The notes under the pieces: model-generated
What the model saw: the letters and a program-made list of their open reading frames with translations, nothing else
Told to the model about the DNA's origin: nothing
Databases searched by the model: none
Part shown: positions 52,727-64,000 of the stretch, one piece after another
Position numbering within the stretch: position 1 is the stretch's first letter
Layout: the number at the start of each line of letters is the position of its first letter
Assembly: GCA_024362935.1 (NCBI GenBank)
Contig: JANCRA010000011.1
Coordinates: forward strand, 3,162,001-3,226,000
Direction: 5' to 3'
Source: Setophaga petechia
Taxonomy: Eukaryota > Chordata > Aves > Passeriformes > Parulidae
Length of the DNA stretch: 64,000 nucleotides
Made by a program: the position numbers and the translations under genes

Positions 52727-55700
52727 CTAAACACATAAGAAAAGAAGGTATTATGTTGCGGTTGTTATTTTAGCTGGCATCATATACTGGATTCTAGGTG
52801 TCGTTGTGAGCATACCACAACAAATTTGTTTTCAGAAGCAGAGAAATGCTTCCTGTGAAATTGTGTATGTAAGCATAAATGAAGGGACTTATCTTTCTGT
52901 ATGGAAATGGCTGGAACAGTTCAAATTATATTCTGAGGCACCAATATTCTGGAGGATCCACAACATGACTGGTCTACTGTTCCAAAATACTTGCTTTCAG
53001 ATTTCTGAAATGCCCCCTAGTAAGGTAAGCCATCACCAACATATTGCAGTTTTCATTTGCAGCTCTCCCTTCTCAGAGTTGACTCTGAAATTCTGTTGCA
53101 GTAGAGAGGGTATAAAATCCTTTGGCTTTAAAACTGGAGGCATCCAAAGCTTTCATAGACTGTGAGGAACAGTCTATTTAAAAGCCAGTAGCAACTGGCC
53201 TGTTCAGAAACACATTATTTTCACTATAGCATATAGTCAACTCTGATATCAATTGGAGGATTGAAATGCCAAGGTTTTCCCCCAGACCTGAAGGAATAAT
53301 ATCTATTTTAAGGAAAAATTGTGCTTCCAAGGTAAATACTCACAAGAACCATGAAAGGTAAGATTTTGTGTACAAGTAGCATAATAACATTTGCTTTTTG
53401 TGTGTATGTGGAAGAATCTTTTAAGACAAAAGAACAAATATCAGCAATTTATTTACTTACCATATTTGCTTAGATTGCTCAGTTACAAAGATCTAATTGG
53501 AATTAAATACATAATGATTTTACACAAATGAAGATCTCATTTAAAAAATGGCATCTGGAGAGGCACATAACTTTTTAAAAATAGTTTATGGTTATGTCAG
53601 GCAGAAAAAAAGCTATACTTCAGACCTCCTTGAATGTGACTAAGAGAACCTACTGCAGGTTTTACTCCCAGATTTTATGGTTGCCATGGGTTATTTATTA
53701 CAAGAAAATCATTACAAGGGATATGTGATAGCAGCAACTAACACATCCATGTCACTATCAGCATATATAAGCCTACAATTCAGTAAATAATTCTTTTACA
53801 TTTTTCTGTATATAAACCAAGATATGTACTACAGTTAGCTGTGAATAATTCACATAAGTTTTCAGATGTCCTTTATAGAATTTGCAAAGAACTGTTTAAC
53901 ACTCTCCCAAAACATTTTTTCTTTTCAGTGAAACAATTTTAACAGAGCAGAGCTATTTAATTTTAACTTAGAAATATATCCAGTTAAAAACTTTAATATA
54001 AAATCTTTGCATGATAAAGAAACTATAGATGTTGTAATAGCTTAAGGTAACCAATTTATCCACCCATTTAACTACTGGAAATCAAAGTGCAAATAACCAA
54101 TCTTGTCACCTCATTGGCAATCACCATTTTTAGACAGTGAAAAACATCTTCAGTTTGTGAAAGATTAAATGTAAATAATTAGGCTACATATGGTGTCTAG
54201 GCCTATCATCACATGCTGTCCTGAGGTTATGAGCTTCAATATGAATCATGATTCACAGACTGTCTGAGTATAGTGGGAGAGAAGCAGGCCAAGAAAAGCA
54301 CACTGCAGGCTAAAATGGACCAGTGATGCTCCAATGCCACAGATATAATAAAAAGAATGTCTCAAAATGTAAATCTTCTTTATCATAGGCCCAAGGAGGA
54401 AGACAACACACATTTCAGTGTGCTTCTGAATTGCCAATGAAAGCTAACTTAAGTATAGTGAGCCCTACATAAATATGATGCTGTGGTACTCAACACTCCG
54501 GTTGAGTTTCCAAAGCAGGACTTCTGTCTGTTTTTAGAGCAGCTGAAATGAGGAAAGCAATAAGGCCAGGGGAAGGGCAGTGAAGTGAGGAGAAGAGTGA
54601 GCATGGGAACAACATGGACACCTAAAAGAAGTCTCTCTTATCATTCAAAACAACAGAATCCCTAAGTTCAAGGACTTCATAAACGGCTACTATTGCAGAA
54701 TTGCTGTGCTCTTCAGTTGTGTTTCCTCACATAAATGTTTGCATGTGTTTCTAACATGAAACTGAGAAAACAAACCACCCACAATACATTACACCATATT
54801 GTTGCTCTGTAAGAAAGCTATTCAGTTCTGAGAACGTGCTGGAGAGGCATGAAAACTGGACACCCTAGGGAGAGAAATGGACTTCACTGGGGAACAAAAA
54901 AGAAACAGGTCACAACTACTTGAAATACCATGTGTCCTTGATAAAGCTTTTTCCATATTTGCTCCACTAGAAGATAGGATTACTTATAAAACTACTCACC
55001 ATCAAATTTGAAAGTTGCAGTCTTAAAAAAAAGATTGGTTTCCCTGTTCCCATTTTTGTACATCTACATTGGCATTTCTACTTACACAGAGAAAAACACA
55101 TGCTGGAAAACTTGTTTAAAACACACTGTTTAAAAATAGTGAAGATGCTTTGTCATCATTTGCCATCTATGATGCAGGAATAACTGCCACTAATAAAGTG
55201 AGGTGAGACCATACCTTCCCCTTCACTAATTCAAAGGAACAAACAAACCAGAAAGATTGAAGAAAATAATTGCAGGCTCAGCTGCTTCCTTCAGACGTTC
55301 TCCTACTGAATGTACCATCTACATAAGCGTTTTAAATTTAGGAGGTAATTTTTTTTCAGAAAGTAATTTCATCAGCTGCATCTTGATATTGTGCCACTTC
55401 TCTTGGTATGTACCAGAAAATTAAAACTTCTCTGTGTAACCTGCTGCCTAATTCTCTGAACATCAAAAGAGACTTTTATCCTTTGCCTTCTTATGACTCT
55501 GTTGCAGAGGAGGTCATCTGTCTTTATTATGTCATCTTTAGCTCTTCAATTGAATTTTTAAATGAAACATTACAATAAATACTGCATGGGAAAATTGGCT
55601 TTCTACAGTTTGCTATTCTCATTGAATACACAATTAGGCACAATCCTTACCAATACTTCTCCTATTTTAAGTTTTTTTAATTTTAATTAATTTTATTTCC

Positions 55701-55793
55701 ATTTTCTCTATAAACAATCTATTTTTTGTTTTTTCTAAGCAGAACTAAAAATAAAAGTACTTGTCATCTGTTAGGCAAAAACCTGATAACATG

Positions 55794-56750
55794 AAATCAC
55801 AGAATCACAGAATGGACAAGGTTGGAAGGGAGCACAATGGATGGTCTGCTCCAACCTCCCTGCTCAAGCAGGGCCATCCCAGAGCACATGGTGCAGCATT
55901 GTGTCCAGATGGTTCTCAAATATCTCCAGTGAAGGAGACTCCACAGCCTCTTGGCAATCTGTTCCACTACACCTGCACAAGTAAAGAAGTTCCTCGCCAC
56001 GTTCAGGTAGAGTTTCCTGTGCATCAGTTTCTGCCCACTGCCTCTTGTCCTGTTGCTTGGCGCCACTGAGAAGAGCCTGGCTCCATCTTCTTGACACCTT
56101 CCCTTGAGAGACTGATAGACATTTATGAGATTTTCTCTCAGTTGTCTTCTCACCTTATCTTTTTCACCCTCTGTGTGCTCCAGGAGCTCCACATCTCTCT
56201 TGTACTGTGGATCCCAGAACTGGATGCTGCGTTCCAGCTGTAGCCTCACCAGGTCTGCATAGAAGGGCAGGATCACCTCCCTCAACCTGCTGCCAGTGCT
56301 CATCCTAGAGCACCCCAGGATACCTTTGGCCTCCTTAGAGAACACTGCTAGCTCATGGACAGCTTGTTGTCTATCAGGTCCCTCAGGTCCCTCTCCATGA
56401 AGCTATTTTCCAGCAGATTGGTTCCCAGCCTGTACTGGTACATGGGGTTATTCCTCTCCAGGTGCATAACATTTGTTAAGTTTCAGATGGTTTTCTCTGC
56501 CCATCTCTCCAGCCTGCCGAGGTTGTTCTGAAGGGCTGCTCAGCCCTCTGGGGTATCGGCCGCTCCTCCCAGCTTTGTGTTGTTGGGGAACTTGCTGAGG
56601 AGGCCTCTGCCCCTTCACCCAAGTTACTGGTTAAAAGCTAAACAATACTGGGACCAGTACTGAACCTTGGGGGACACCAACAGTGACAGGCCTCCAACCA
56701 GACCCTATGCCACTGATTACTGTCCCACCCTCTGGGGTCAGTCATTTAGT
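55794..56750 (-). mobile_element. CR1 LINE, 5'-truncated, minus strand
   Basis: The plus strand opens with repeated ATCACAGA units, the reverse of the CR1 3' tail, so the element reads right to left and its 3' end is near 55794. At its 5' side the minus strand encodes [13 protein letters not shown] at about 56640-56678, a reverse-transcriptase motif in which the usual Gly before the second Pro is Val. Between 56170 and 56345 it encodes [10 protein letters not shown] and [13 protein letters not shown] followed by [15 protein letters not shown], typical of the end of CR1 ORF2. The 3' part (about 55815-56150) matches the CR1 3' region as I recall it. Stops and shifts interrupt the frame, so it is dead. 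The upper limit is approximate. Confidence 0.92.
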
Positions 56751-58775
56751 CTGTAATTACAGTAAACTCCTTCCATTAAGAAAACAAACCCTTGTAATAA
56801 ATACAACTGGTATTTCTGTTGGTAGGAAACATCTTACTTCTAGGCTAGCCACTGGTAAGGTATACCTTACAGTAGTTACTTATTCAGTCAAAATCCCAAT
56901 TGTTAATTCTTACCAGATGTTAAACTAGACTGCAACATCTCATGACTAATCCATTCAGTCATGGATGGCAATCCCTCTGACTCCGCTTAAGCAGGAACAT
57001 ACCTGAAAGTTTAATGCAGGGAACAGCTACCCTAAAAGCCTTCAGTACTTTGGGGCTGTTTACAATTGAGTATTACTTGTTCAACAGCTCATTTACTGGT
57101 TATCTTTTTTGTTCCACTGAGAAGAATCACCACTTTACAGGAAAAATACCAAAGTCTGTAAGGACAAAGCACTTGACTAATGGTTCATTTGTTCCAGTGA
57201 TAAAAGACATCAGTTAATCTGACATTGTGTTTTCAGCTTTCTGTTATTGATTTACACTTCACTTTAAGAAACAACAACACTTGTATTCCAGTATTTGTCC
57301 CAGAGCAGTCGGGAAACAAGTACAGCATGGCAACCATGTTGTAGAACTCACAGGGAAGTGGTGGTCATCCCACTTGCAGTACTAAAAAAAGGTTGAAATC
57401 AGCATCCAGATTTTTTAGACTGGCAACTTAGACTACAGAAAAGACAAGAAAAAACACTGGAAGCACCTAAGTACATGTGACAGCTAGAAAATAAAAAAAA
57501 ATCTAAATAAATAACATCTTCTAAGTATTCAATAATATATAAACATGATATAGTGTAATTTTGAGTTGCTGTTTAGTATGAAAATAATTTAATGAAGCAA
57601 AACAGGATAAATTGAAACTAGAGAAAAAACATCACAGCAGCTGCTAGGAAGCAGAGATGCACCAGCATCAAGGCATAATAAACACAAGCCACAAGCATGA
57701 TCATATCATTTACACTCTTTTTGAATGAAGACAGAGAAAATCGGGAACACTGTGAGTTATTCATGTTTGTAAATTATCCCATCATTATATGGGAGAAAGC
57801 TGATGTAAAGCTGAAGATTTAGAAGCACAATTTTTCCTAGATGACAAGGTACGAAAAAGGTTCATGCTTTTGTTACAAGATAAAATATTCTTCTGCCACA
57901 TTTTATGGGAAAGCAGTACGTAAAAAAGTCTACAGGTTTAGGGGTTTGTAGTGTAGGACAGTTACAAGTCCTGACCTCTGAGAAGCCAATGACAAAAGTC
58001 CCAGTAACTTCAACAGCCCTGGAGCAATTTGGTCATGTACTTATTAGCACTTCACTCAGTAAAAACATGCTACTGTCATGTCTTGCCTTGTACAATACCA
58101 CAACTGTTTCCTCTATGATGATTTGCCAGCACTCACAGAGATGACCACTCAGTATTGTAAGTTATTGTAAGTTCCCTGGGATGACAGACAAGAGAAAGCA
58201 GAGAGCTCTGAACATGGCAGCAGGCTAAGCAAGGTATACCTGAAGTCTTGTCTTGGGAGATTTTTTTCCTTTGACAAATGGGCATATCAAAGATAAGTTC
58301 TCTTCTTGGAAAATGTCCATAACTTTAGGCCTTTTAGTGCTCAAAAGCAAAGGTATCAAAACAATGTCTATGGCTCTGAATGACCATCCCACCACTGTCC
58401 TTTTTTGACAGGATTTATGTTATTACTAGAAAACAGGCAGCAATGCCAAAATTAAAAATTATGGTTTACATCTTTCAAATAAAGATGATGTTTACTCCTT
58501 CAGGAAGCTAATGAGTATTTCTGCAACTTTCAACAAAAGATAAGTGAAAACAAATTTGCAGCACCTTAGAATTATCACAGCACATTCTTAATTTTCTACA
58601 TCTTTCACAGCTGCAGGTAGTTTTGATAGGAGGAAGCCAATTTTCTTACAACTGAACATCCCAATGGACAAAGGACCTGTGGATGGGTGAATGTGCCTGA
58701 AGCATGCACTGGAAGCAACAATTCTCAGAAGATTCTCTATCAGAATCTCTACCAGATTCAACTGGCAGCTCTGCT

Positions 58776-58870
58776 GAGAGAAAGACAAGAAAGATGCACA
58801 GAGGATAAAGACTGCAAGATGCACACAGAAGATTTGCTTGAGAGAAAGAGAAGAAAGATGCACAGAGAAA
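58776..58870 (+). repeat. Imperfect repeat, 64-bp spacing
   Basis: GAGAGAAAGACAAGAAAGAT at 58776 recurs with one change at 58840, each copy followed by GCACAGAG. Between them GCAAGATGCACACAGAAGAT is a partial third copy. It is purine-rich and lies in the 11-kb CPQ intron. Confidence 0.75.
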
Positions 58871-59794
58871 AGTTTTTCTATCACTAGACATGTGATCGAA
58901 TTATCTACATGGAACGAAGACTAGATATCCAGGAGACACGCTGTCATGACTGATTTAGGGTCTTCCATCCTTCAGGCAGTGTAAGGAATAAACTTGGGTT
59001 TGTGCTTTAGCAAAACCTGTATTTCTCTGCAGCTTTCACAAGAAAGCTTATTCCTAAATACTAGGGAATTAGGAATTCCCATGGACCTAGAACTGGTGTA
59101 AAAGATAATTCTGTCACTATGCTATCTATACTGTGCTTAATACAATCAGCAGCACTACTGCCTGTTGTGATACTGCAGAACACAATGTGATTACTTTCCT
59201 TCTGTAGTTTTGCAGATGGACATCTCACTCTTTCTGCATTTCTTTCCCCTTGCAATGAAAGGAGTCAACAGGACATCAGTGACCTAAAAAAGCAGCAGCA
59301 ATTTTATGTAATTTTTGATTATAGAAAGTATTGCCTGAGGAAAGTCAAAAGGCTAACGGTCAACACATTTTCCTGGCATAAAAGAATCCCCACTAAAGTC
59401 CTTTATATGTTTGGTTCAAATCAGACACAAATTCATGTCTTACATTTCACCAGAATACTTGGTACCTCAGGATATAAAGTCTTCTGAAAACTATGGTTTT
59501 AAGGAGACAATATTTTCTGGAGAAGAATCATTTCACCTGAAACTGACAAGATATTTTTATGATATTTGCTTCTTAGAGAAAGCAACTTATTAACAAATCA
59601 CAGTAGAAATCTTGTGTGATCAGCAACAAAGTGTACTTAAACTAGCATGAAATAAATGCCAGCGTTTCAGAAAGTCCTGTTTTCATGCAGACACAGTTCC
59701 AGCAAAATATCAGGTCTTGGTAATAAATACAAAAAAGAAACCATAGTAAACACTGGTGATTGATTCTTTAAATTTTTTTATTTTTTTGATTTTT

Positions 59795-59815
59795 TTAACT
59801 TTACTAAAAAGTTAA
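59795..59815. repeat. Hairpin, 8-bp arms, in T-rich DNA
   Basis: TTAACTTT and AAAGTTAA flank ACTAA. The low-complexity context makes chance formation likely. Confidence 0.8.
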
Positions 59816-62502
59816 AGTACTCTATGGTATTTGAACAAGAAATTAAGGTAAGTACTGTAAATATCATTAATATAAGAATAGCAACATGCAGAAATATTGA
59901 GAATGGCCTCTGTAATGGAGTTTGAATGAATTAATAACATATCAATGTCTCCAGTGATCACAACCAAGTTACTAAAGTAAATTTGAATGTGGCCTAGGAT
60001 CTCTTAGTCTTCTCATTACATAATATATTTGCTTTCCCAAAGGATTGTAAGCAATACTTGTATTCCAAAACAAATATTATCAGTCATTCATAGTCCCTTA
60101 ATTCAGCTGGGTAAATAACTGTAACCTTGTTTCATGGTACACAGACCTTTCACAGAATCTAGTCCAAAGCAATGAAAAGGAGTACAGACACTTCATTACA
60201 TATATTTCTTTTTCCTTTCACAAAGACAGCATAAAAGTAAACACACAAAAAAACAACACACTTAACCCTGGCTGAGGGCACTCAGGTATCACTGGTAAAG
60301 GCTGTAGCAGAATCTGTACTGAAGAGTTGCATCATGAAGCCCTCTAAAATTATGTTCCTCTAGTTCTTCAATTTGACTTGTATGAGAGAGTGGTGTTGCA
60401 ATGTTTCATGATTCTGAAGCTATTTACTTTATTGTCTGTACAGAAGCGCCCTACTCAGCACCTGGGTCACACAACACTAAGCACTGGAAGAAGACTTCAG
60501 ATGCAGTGTCAAACTCCAAGCCCTGCAGTCTGTTTTGAACTTAGATACTTTAATTTCACTGCTCTTTATCAAGATAAGGATCTTTAATGTTAAGGAAAAT
60601 CAACTCTTTTTCTAGTCTGGGAATAAATCTAATTATTGGCTGAGAGCTAAAAGCAGTGAGCACTTCAACAGGTATCTCCTTTGGAAGCAAAGGTGCTGGT
60701 AATTCCCCCAAGAGGCTTCTAACTCATGGTCAAGACTGATCAGGTGCTCTGGGATGTCCTGGTGGGTGGCAGGTACCCTTGCACTAATGGAAGCACTAAA
60801 ACTGCTGGAATATACAGGGCTTTCAACTCTTGGAAATGGCTCAGAAAAATCATGCAAAGAAAACAATGGACGAGGACCATGTGATGCTCTCCAGAAAAAT
60901 ATTTGACAAACCAAAAGCATGGTTGTGTGGGTAATGGATGTGTCTGAGCTTCACCTGACTGCAGTTGGACAAATATGCTTTTCCTAAGCACATATTTACT
61001 GGATGCTATCAGAAACAGGAGACACCACTACACTAAAGTAATAGAGGTTTTAATCAACAAATATGGCTCTTACATTCTCATAAAGCTCTGTACAGCTAAT
61101 ACATTCCCATCACTAGCTTTAATAATCAGAAATTATAATACTGGGATCTAGAGAAAAACTTGAGTCTTATAAATAAGGCTATTACATGGGGATATGTGTT
61201 AATTATTGGCACTATAGTAAAACCACTATGCTGCTATCTCAGTTATTTCTGCAGTAACTTATCCACTTTCTAGCAGTGACAACCTACAATGATGGATGAG
61301 GAAGAAGGACCTGAACTTAAATTGAAAGATATAATAAATAAGTGACAAAAAAAAGAGCATCTGTACTTGCCCAGTACTATATTGTCTTCATTTCTTCTCC
61401 CTTGCCACATTTCCACTGACATGAGGAGGTAATTTACTATGCCAAGGAAATTCATGTCTGCCTGTGCTGAATTACTGCATTCATATTTCTACTTGCTTGT
61501 ATCGAGCTAAACTCGTAAGTCCAGAGATGTAGATGAGTCATACAGACTGTCTTTCATTTTACAAGGCATCTTTAAATACCACTCTTATTTAACTTGTACT
61601 CATTACCATCAGCAAGCAATGTGCGAGCCATACTATCCTAATTGCCAGAAATCTGAGCAAGTAAATCATTAAAAGGTTAAGTTATTTTTCATGCTAAATT
61701 TAATGTACAGTATTAATCAACTTTATTTCATTATTATGAGTAACGCAACATCCTATAGTCAAATTGATTTATAATTATGCCAGATCACATGGCAGGGGGG
61801 AAACAAGAACAACAAACAACAGACGGATGTCATTTCTGCTTAAATTCTCCATGTAAATTACAAACTGTTAAGTCAGACAGGGCTTTCTTTGCAGAGCACA
61901 ACATCCAGATGGAATCTCACCAGCAGAGCAAGAACTGAGACAAATCTTTGTCTCAACATTCTAAAAGCAAAGTAACCAAATATCTTGCAAGCAACACCCA
62001 GCCTACTTTATGTTTCCCTATTTGATCCTCAGGTCTGCTTTTTGGTATTATTTCTGAATAGAAATCTTTGAGAGGACAGTGAAAGAAAGCCATCTTGGCA
62101 AAAGATGAGACACACATGAGACAATTTCATGTGTTGCTGACATCATCACCATGGGATGGATCTTATTGTCCAACATGGACAGCTACAGAAATAAATATTC
62201 AGATACATTTCTGATAAGTGGTGTGTACAGACCATCCTTCCAGCTCCTCCAAAATGCAGTTCTGTACATAAGAAGCATCTCTTTCATGTGCTATTTATTC
62301 CAGAATATTTTATTCTAGTTTAATCCTGCTGAATATCAGAGTACCAGTGGTAAATCCAGAATCCTTAACATATACTGAACTGCAACCTGTCACCTCCCTG
62401 AAGCTGAGAAAGCAAGCTTTTGGGTGTCTCTTCCAAAATAAATTACAGAGCTGAGCTATCCCTGTAATTTGGAGATACACGGAGGTACAACATTATACAT
62501 GG

Positions 62503-62590
62503 GTAGTTAAATACCTGGTTAAATAGTTATATCTGGTAGATAATAGTTAAATATTTGGTTAAATATCTGGTAGTTAAATATCTAGTCAAA
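62503..62590 (+). repeat. Decayed minisatellite, unit TAGTTAAATATCTGGT
   Basis: Five or six variants of TAGTTAAATA(C/T)(C/T)TGGT occur in 88 bp with small insertions. This is typical of an old slippage-derived minisatellite. Confidence 0.75.
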
Positions 62591-62948
62591 CTTCTTGGCA
62601 ATATGAAATTAGTTAGTGGGAAATATTTGATTGTTCATCAATTAGTCAGAAAACTCTAACAGCTCTAAACCTATCTCTGACAACTCTATGGCAGATGCAA
62701 GTTGATCTAATTTGGTTCATCATAATGAATTTGATTCAAAGTGAGGTTTCCATTTATTTGTTCTGATAGGTTGCTTATCATTAAAAAATGCTCTTAAGAA
62801 TTGCTTGCAAGTCAGCTTTCATGCTGTTGTAGAAAAGGTAACTTCCTAGGCACATTTGCATTCACCTTGCCTCTGCCTTGGATGTATTAGCCATTGTTGA
62901 TGAGAGGATTATACTACTTCATTAGGGAGAAGAATAAAGGATTACTTT

Positions 62949-62977
62949 AGAATAGTTATACAGGTATAAACTATTCT
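62949..62977. repeat. Inverted repeat, 9-bp arms
   Basis: AGAATAGTT and AACTATTCT are exact reverse complements 11 nt apart. A diverged copy of the right half follows (TATTCTATTAAACAGGTATA). Confidence 0.8.
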
Positions 62978-63725
62978 GTATATTCTATTAAACAGGTATA
63001 ATCATTCAAGCATATTTTTTCTGTGGAAAAAACACCCAAACACACACATATTCCAAAGACTCATCTCCAAAATAGTTTTGGCAACTGTCCTTTATTTCAT
63101 GATGTGCTTTGAAATGGCAGCTGTTGGCAGGAGAGATAGATGTTATATTTTTATCCTCATAGCCATAAGTCATAGAGCTTGTGTGTTCTTCGCATCACCA
63201 GAAATCAACCTTTTAGGATGTTCCAGATCCCACAAAACTTACAATTGGTAAGTACATTACAGACTACGCACTATCAAGATAAGGTAGAAAATACTTTTCT
63301 TTGTATTATTTTATGCTTTACATTGTAAAATATTATGGGAAAATGCAATGAAGCAGAAATACATAAGGCAAACAAAATTTATTTCTATTGCAAACATATG
63401 TGCTTTATTCATCATTCATTCTCAGAAGGTTAGCTATGTTTGAAAGCTATGGCAGATATCATCATGAAATATCTGTTTCAGAACACTTTTCTGACAAAGT
63501 ATCTTAGGTCAAGTGGAACACGTACATGTGTGGTTGCATGGCTTACCTTTAAATGTGAAATTAGGTTTACATTTATGATTAAAACCAGAAAATATACTTT
63601 CAGGCAGAACTGGGATCACTGGTTTTGGTGAGATATTAAGCTGAACATCTTGACAAAAATATTAGTCAAGTCATAAGACTGGGGAGAAAAGCACAGTCAA
63701 GAAAATGGTGAAAAGACATATTTAC

Positions 63726-63817
63726 CTTGTGTAACTGATAGTATTGCTTGGCACCGACTCCTCCTTGCTCTTCTCCTGTCCATAGCACCAAGCGCAGTGT
63801 CCTTTTAGGACGAAGTC
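63726..63817 (-). CDS. CPQ: CPQ coding exon, third from last (catalytic Glu-Glu exon)
   Basis: This 92-nt internal exon encodes the segment corresponding to about residues 322-351 of human CPQ. It starts after TGTTTTAG with two bases completing a split glycine codon (phase 1) and continues LRPKRTLRLVLW. It ends in QLHK at an AAG|GTAAAT donor in phase 0. The segment WTGEEQGGVGA holds the M28 signature. In the family the first Glu of the pair is the catalytic base and the second binds zinc (336 and 337 in human by my count). Human has Ala where this copy has Gly before the pair, and Phe where it has Lys in the following GAxQYY. No frameshift or stop is present, so the exon looks intact. Confidence 0.95.
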
Positions 63818-64000
63818 CTAAAACACAGGTTTTAATATTGTTTTTAGTATTAAATACAGATACATTTTGAGCATTTTTTGCATTGGTCTCCAGCCTCCAT
63901 TGGATGAAAAGCCTGTATTTCCACAAACCAAACACCACCTATACCAAGTGTGGGTTTTTCTATGAAAGACTGGGGTGTGGGGGGAGATCTCACATGAGGA
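63818..64000 (-). other. CPQ: CPQ intron, 3' end (upstream of third-last exon)
   Basis: This is the acceptor-proximal end of the intron preceding exon 63726-63817. On the minus strand a TACTAAA sequence at 63843-63849 resembles the branch-point consensus. Its likely branch adenosine at 63844 is 27 nt before the exon, a normal spacing. The stretch between branch site and AG is only modestly pyrimidine-rich. The intron extends past the window. Nothing else was recognised here. Confidence 0.8.
63843..63849 (-). promoter_or_regulatory. Candidate splice branch point (TACTAAA)
   Basis: The minus-strand heptamer closely matches the branch-site consensus. Its likely branch adenosine is 27 nt from the acceptor of the 63726-63817 exon. 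This is inferred from motif and distance only. Confidence 0.45.

Larger units (their letters stand above)
52727..63725 (-). other. CPQ: CPQ intron between third-last and penultimate coding exons (10,999 bp)
   Basis: This phase-0 intron has donor GTAAAT at the right end and acceptor CCTTCTTTTCTTATGTGTTTAG at the left. Its main content is a minus-strand CR1 LINE copy at about 55794-56750. It also holds two imperfect tandem-repeat stretches (58776-58870 and 62503-62590), T-rich low-complexity DNA near 55670-55735 and 59764-59810, and small inverted repeats at 59795-59815 and 62949-62977. I see no additional CPQ exon: the flanking exons are contiguous in the known protein. I also see no nested gene. 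Confidence 0.85.
24775..64000 (-). other. CPQ: CPQ gene, 3' part (last three coding exons and introns)
   Basis: This is the downstream portion of the gene for carboxypeptidase Q, a secreted or lysosomal M28-family dizinc peptidase that releases amino acids from dipeptides. Three exons are recognised by protein similarity recalled from the vertebrate family: 63726-63817 (92 nt), 52525-52726 (202 nt) and 25106-25266 (161 nt with stop). Each has consensus AG acceptor and, where needed, GT donor. Phases agree: phase 1 into the first, phase 0 between first and second, phase 1 between second and third. The introns are 10,999 and 27,258 bp. Together the exons encode about 151 residues of a protein usually about 470 long, so roughly two thirds of the coding sequence and the promoter lie beyond the right edge. 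The left gene end is a proposed poly(A) site and is uncertain. Confidence 0.95.

Noticed and set aside
52472..52738. 88-codon open frame on the plus strand
   Set aside because: It is the antisense shadow of the penultimate CPQ exon.
55797..56345. 182-codon minus-strand open frame as a host gene
   Set aside because: Its first third is CR1 ORF2 C-terminus and the rest is CR1 3' region read through. It is a transposon remnant.
60633..60920. 95-codon minus-strand open frame that looks superficially exon-like
   Set aside because: The CPQ exons on either side are directly contiguous in the known protein, so it cannot be a constitutive CPQ exon. No family is recognised. A cassette exon or unrelated repeat cannot be excluded.
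1..64000. tRNA, rRNA, microRNA, CRISPR or virus-derived gene clusters
   Set aside because: By eye I saw no cloverleaf with A and B boxes, no direct-repeat/spacer arrays, no long precursor hairpins and no intact viral-type genes. A computational scan could still find weak or ancient copies.

Overview
The window looks like vertebrate, most likely avian (sauropsid), nuclear DNA. It is AT-rich and gene-poor, with three short spliced coding exons on the minus strand and several 5'-truncated CR1 LINE copies, including 3' ends with the characteristic short tail repeats. Most open reading frames are short and random. CR1 is also common in turtles and crocodilians, so 'bird' is an inference from CR1 type and protein similarity, not proof. 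There are no operons, prokaryotic genes, CRISPR arrays or recognisable rRNA/tRNA genes.

The one gene I can identify is CPQ (carboxypeptidase Q, also called plasma glutamate carboxypeptidase), read right to left. Its last three coding exons lie at 63726-63817, 52525-52726 and 25106-25266. Intron phases agree at both internal junctions (phase 0, then phase 1) and the terminal TAA is present. Together the exons encode about 151 C-terminal residues. These carry the Glu-Glu of the active site, a metal-binding Asp and the C-terminal metal-binding His of an M28-family dizinc peptidase. The 5' part of the gene lies beyond position 64000.

Region by region: 1-24774 is intergenic DNA downstream of CPQ, with microsatellites, a 51-bp tandem duplication and some homeodomain-site-rich blocks. 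24775-25266 is the terminal CPQ exon with a proposed short 3' UTR. 25267-52524 is a 27.3-kb intron with two or three CR1 fragments and palindromes. 52525-52726 is the penultimate exon. 52727-63725 is an 11.0-kb intron with a roughly 950-bp minus-strand CR1 copy. 63726-63817 is the third-last exon and 63818-64000 is the end of the next intron.

I found no convincing previously undescribed system. The items most worth a second look are a 16-bp perfect palindrome and an A/T-rich stem-loop around a CTAATTAG core (possible enhancer elements), a possible intronic polyadenylation signal after the penultimate CPQ exon, and the structure of the CR1 copies.
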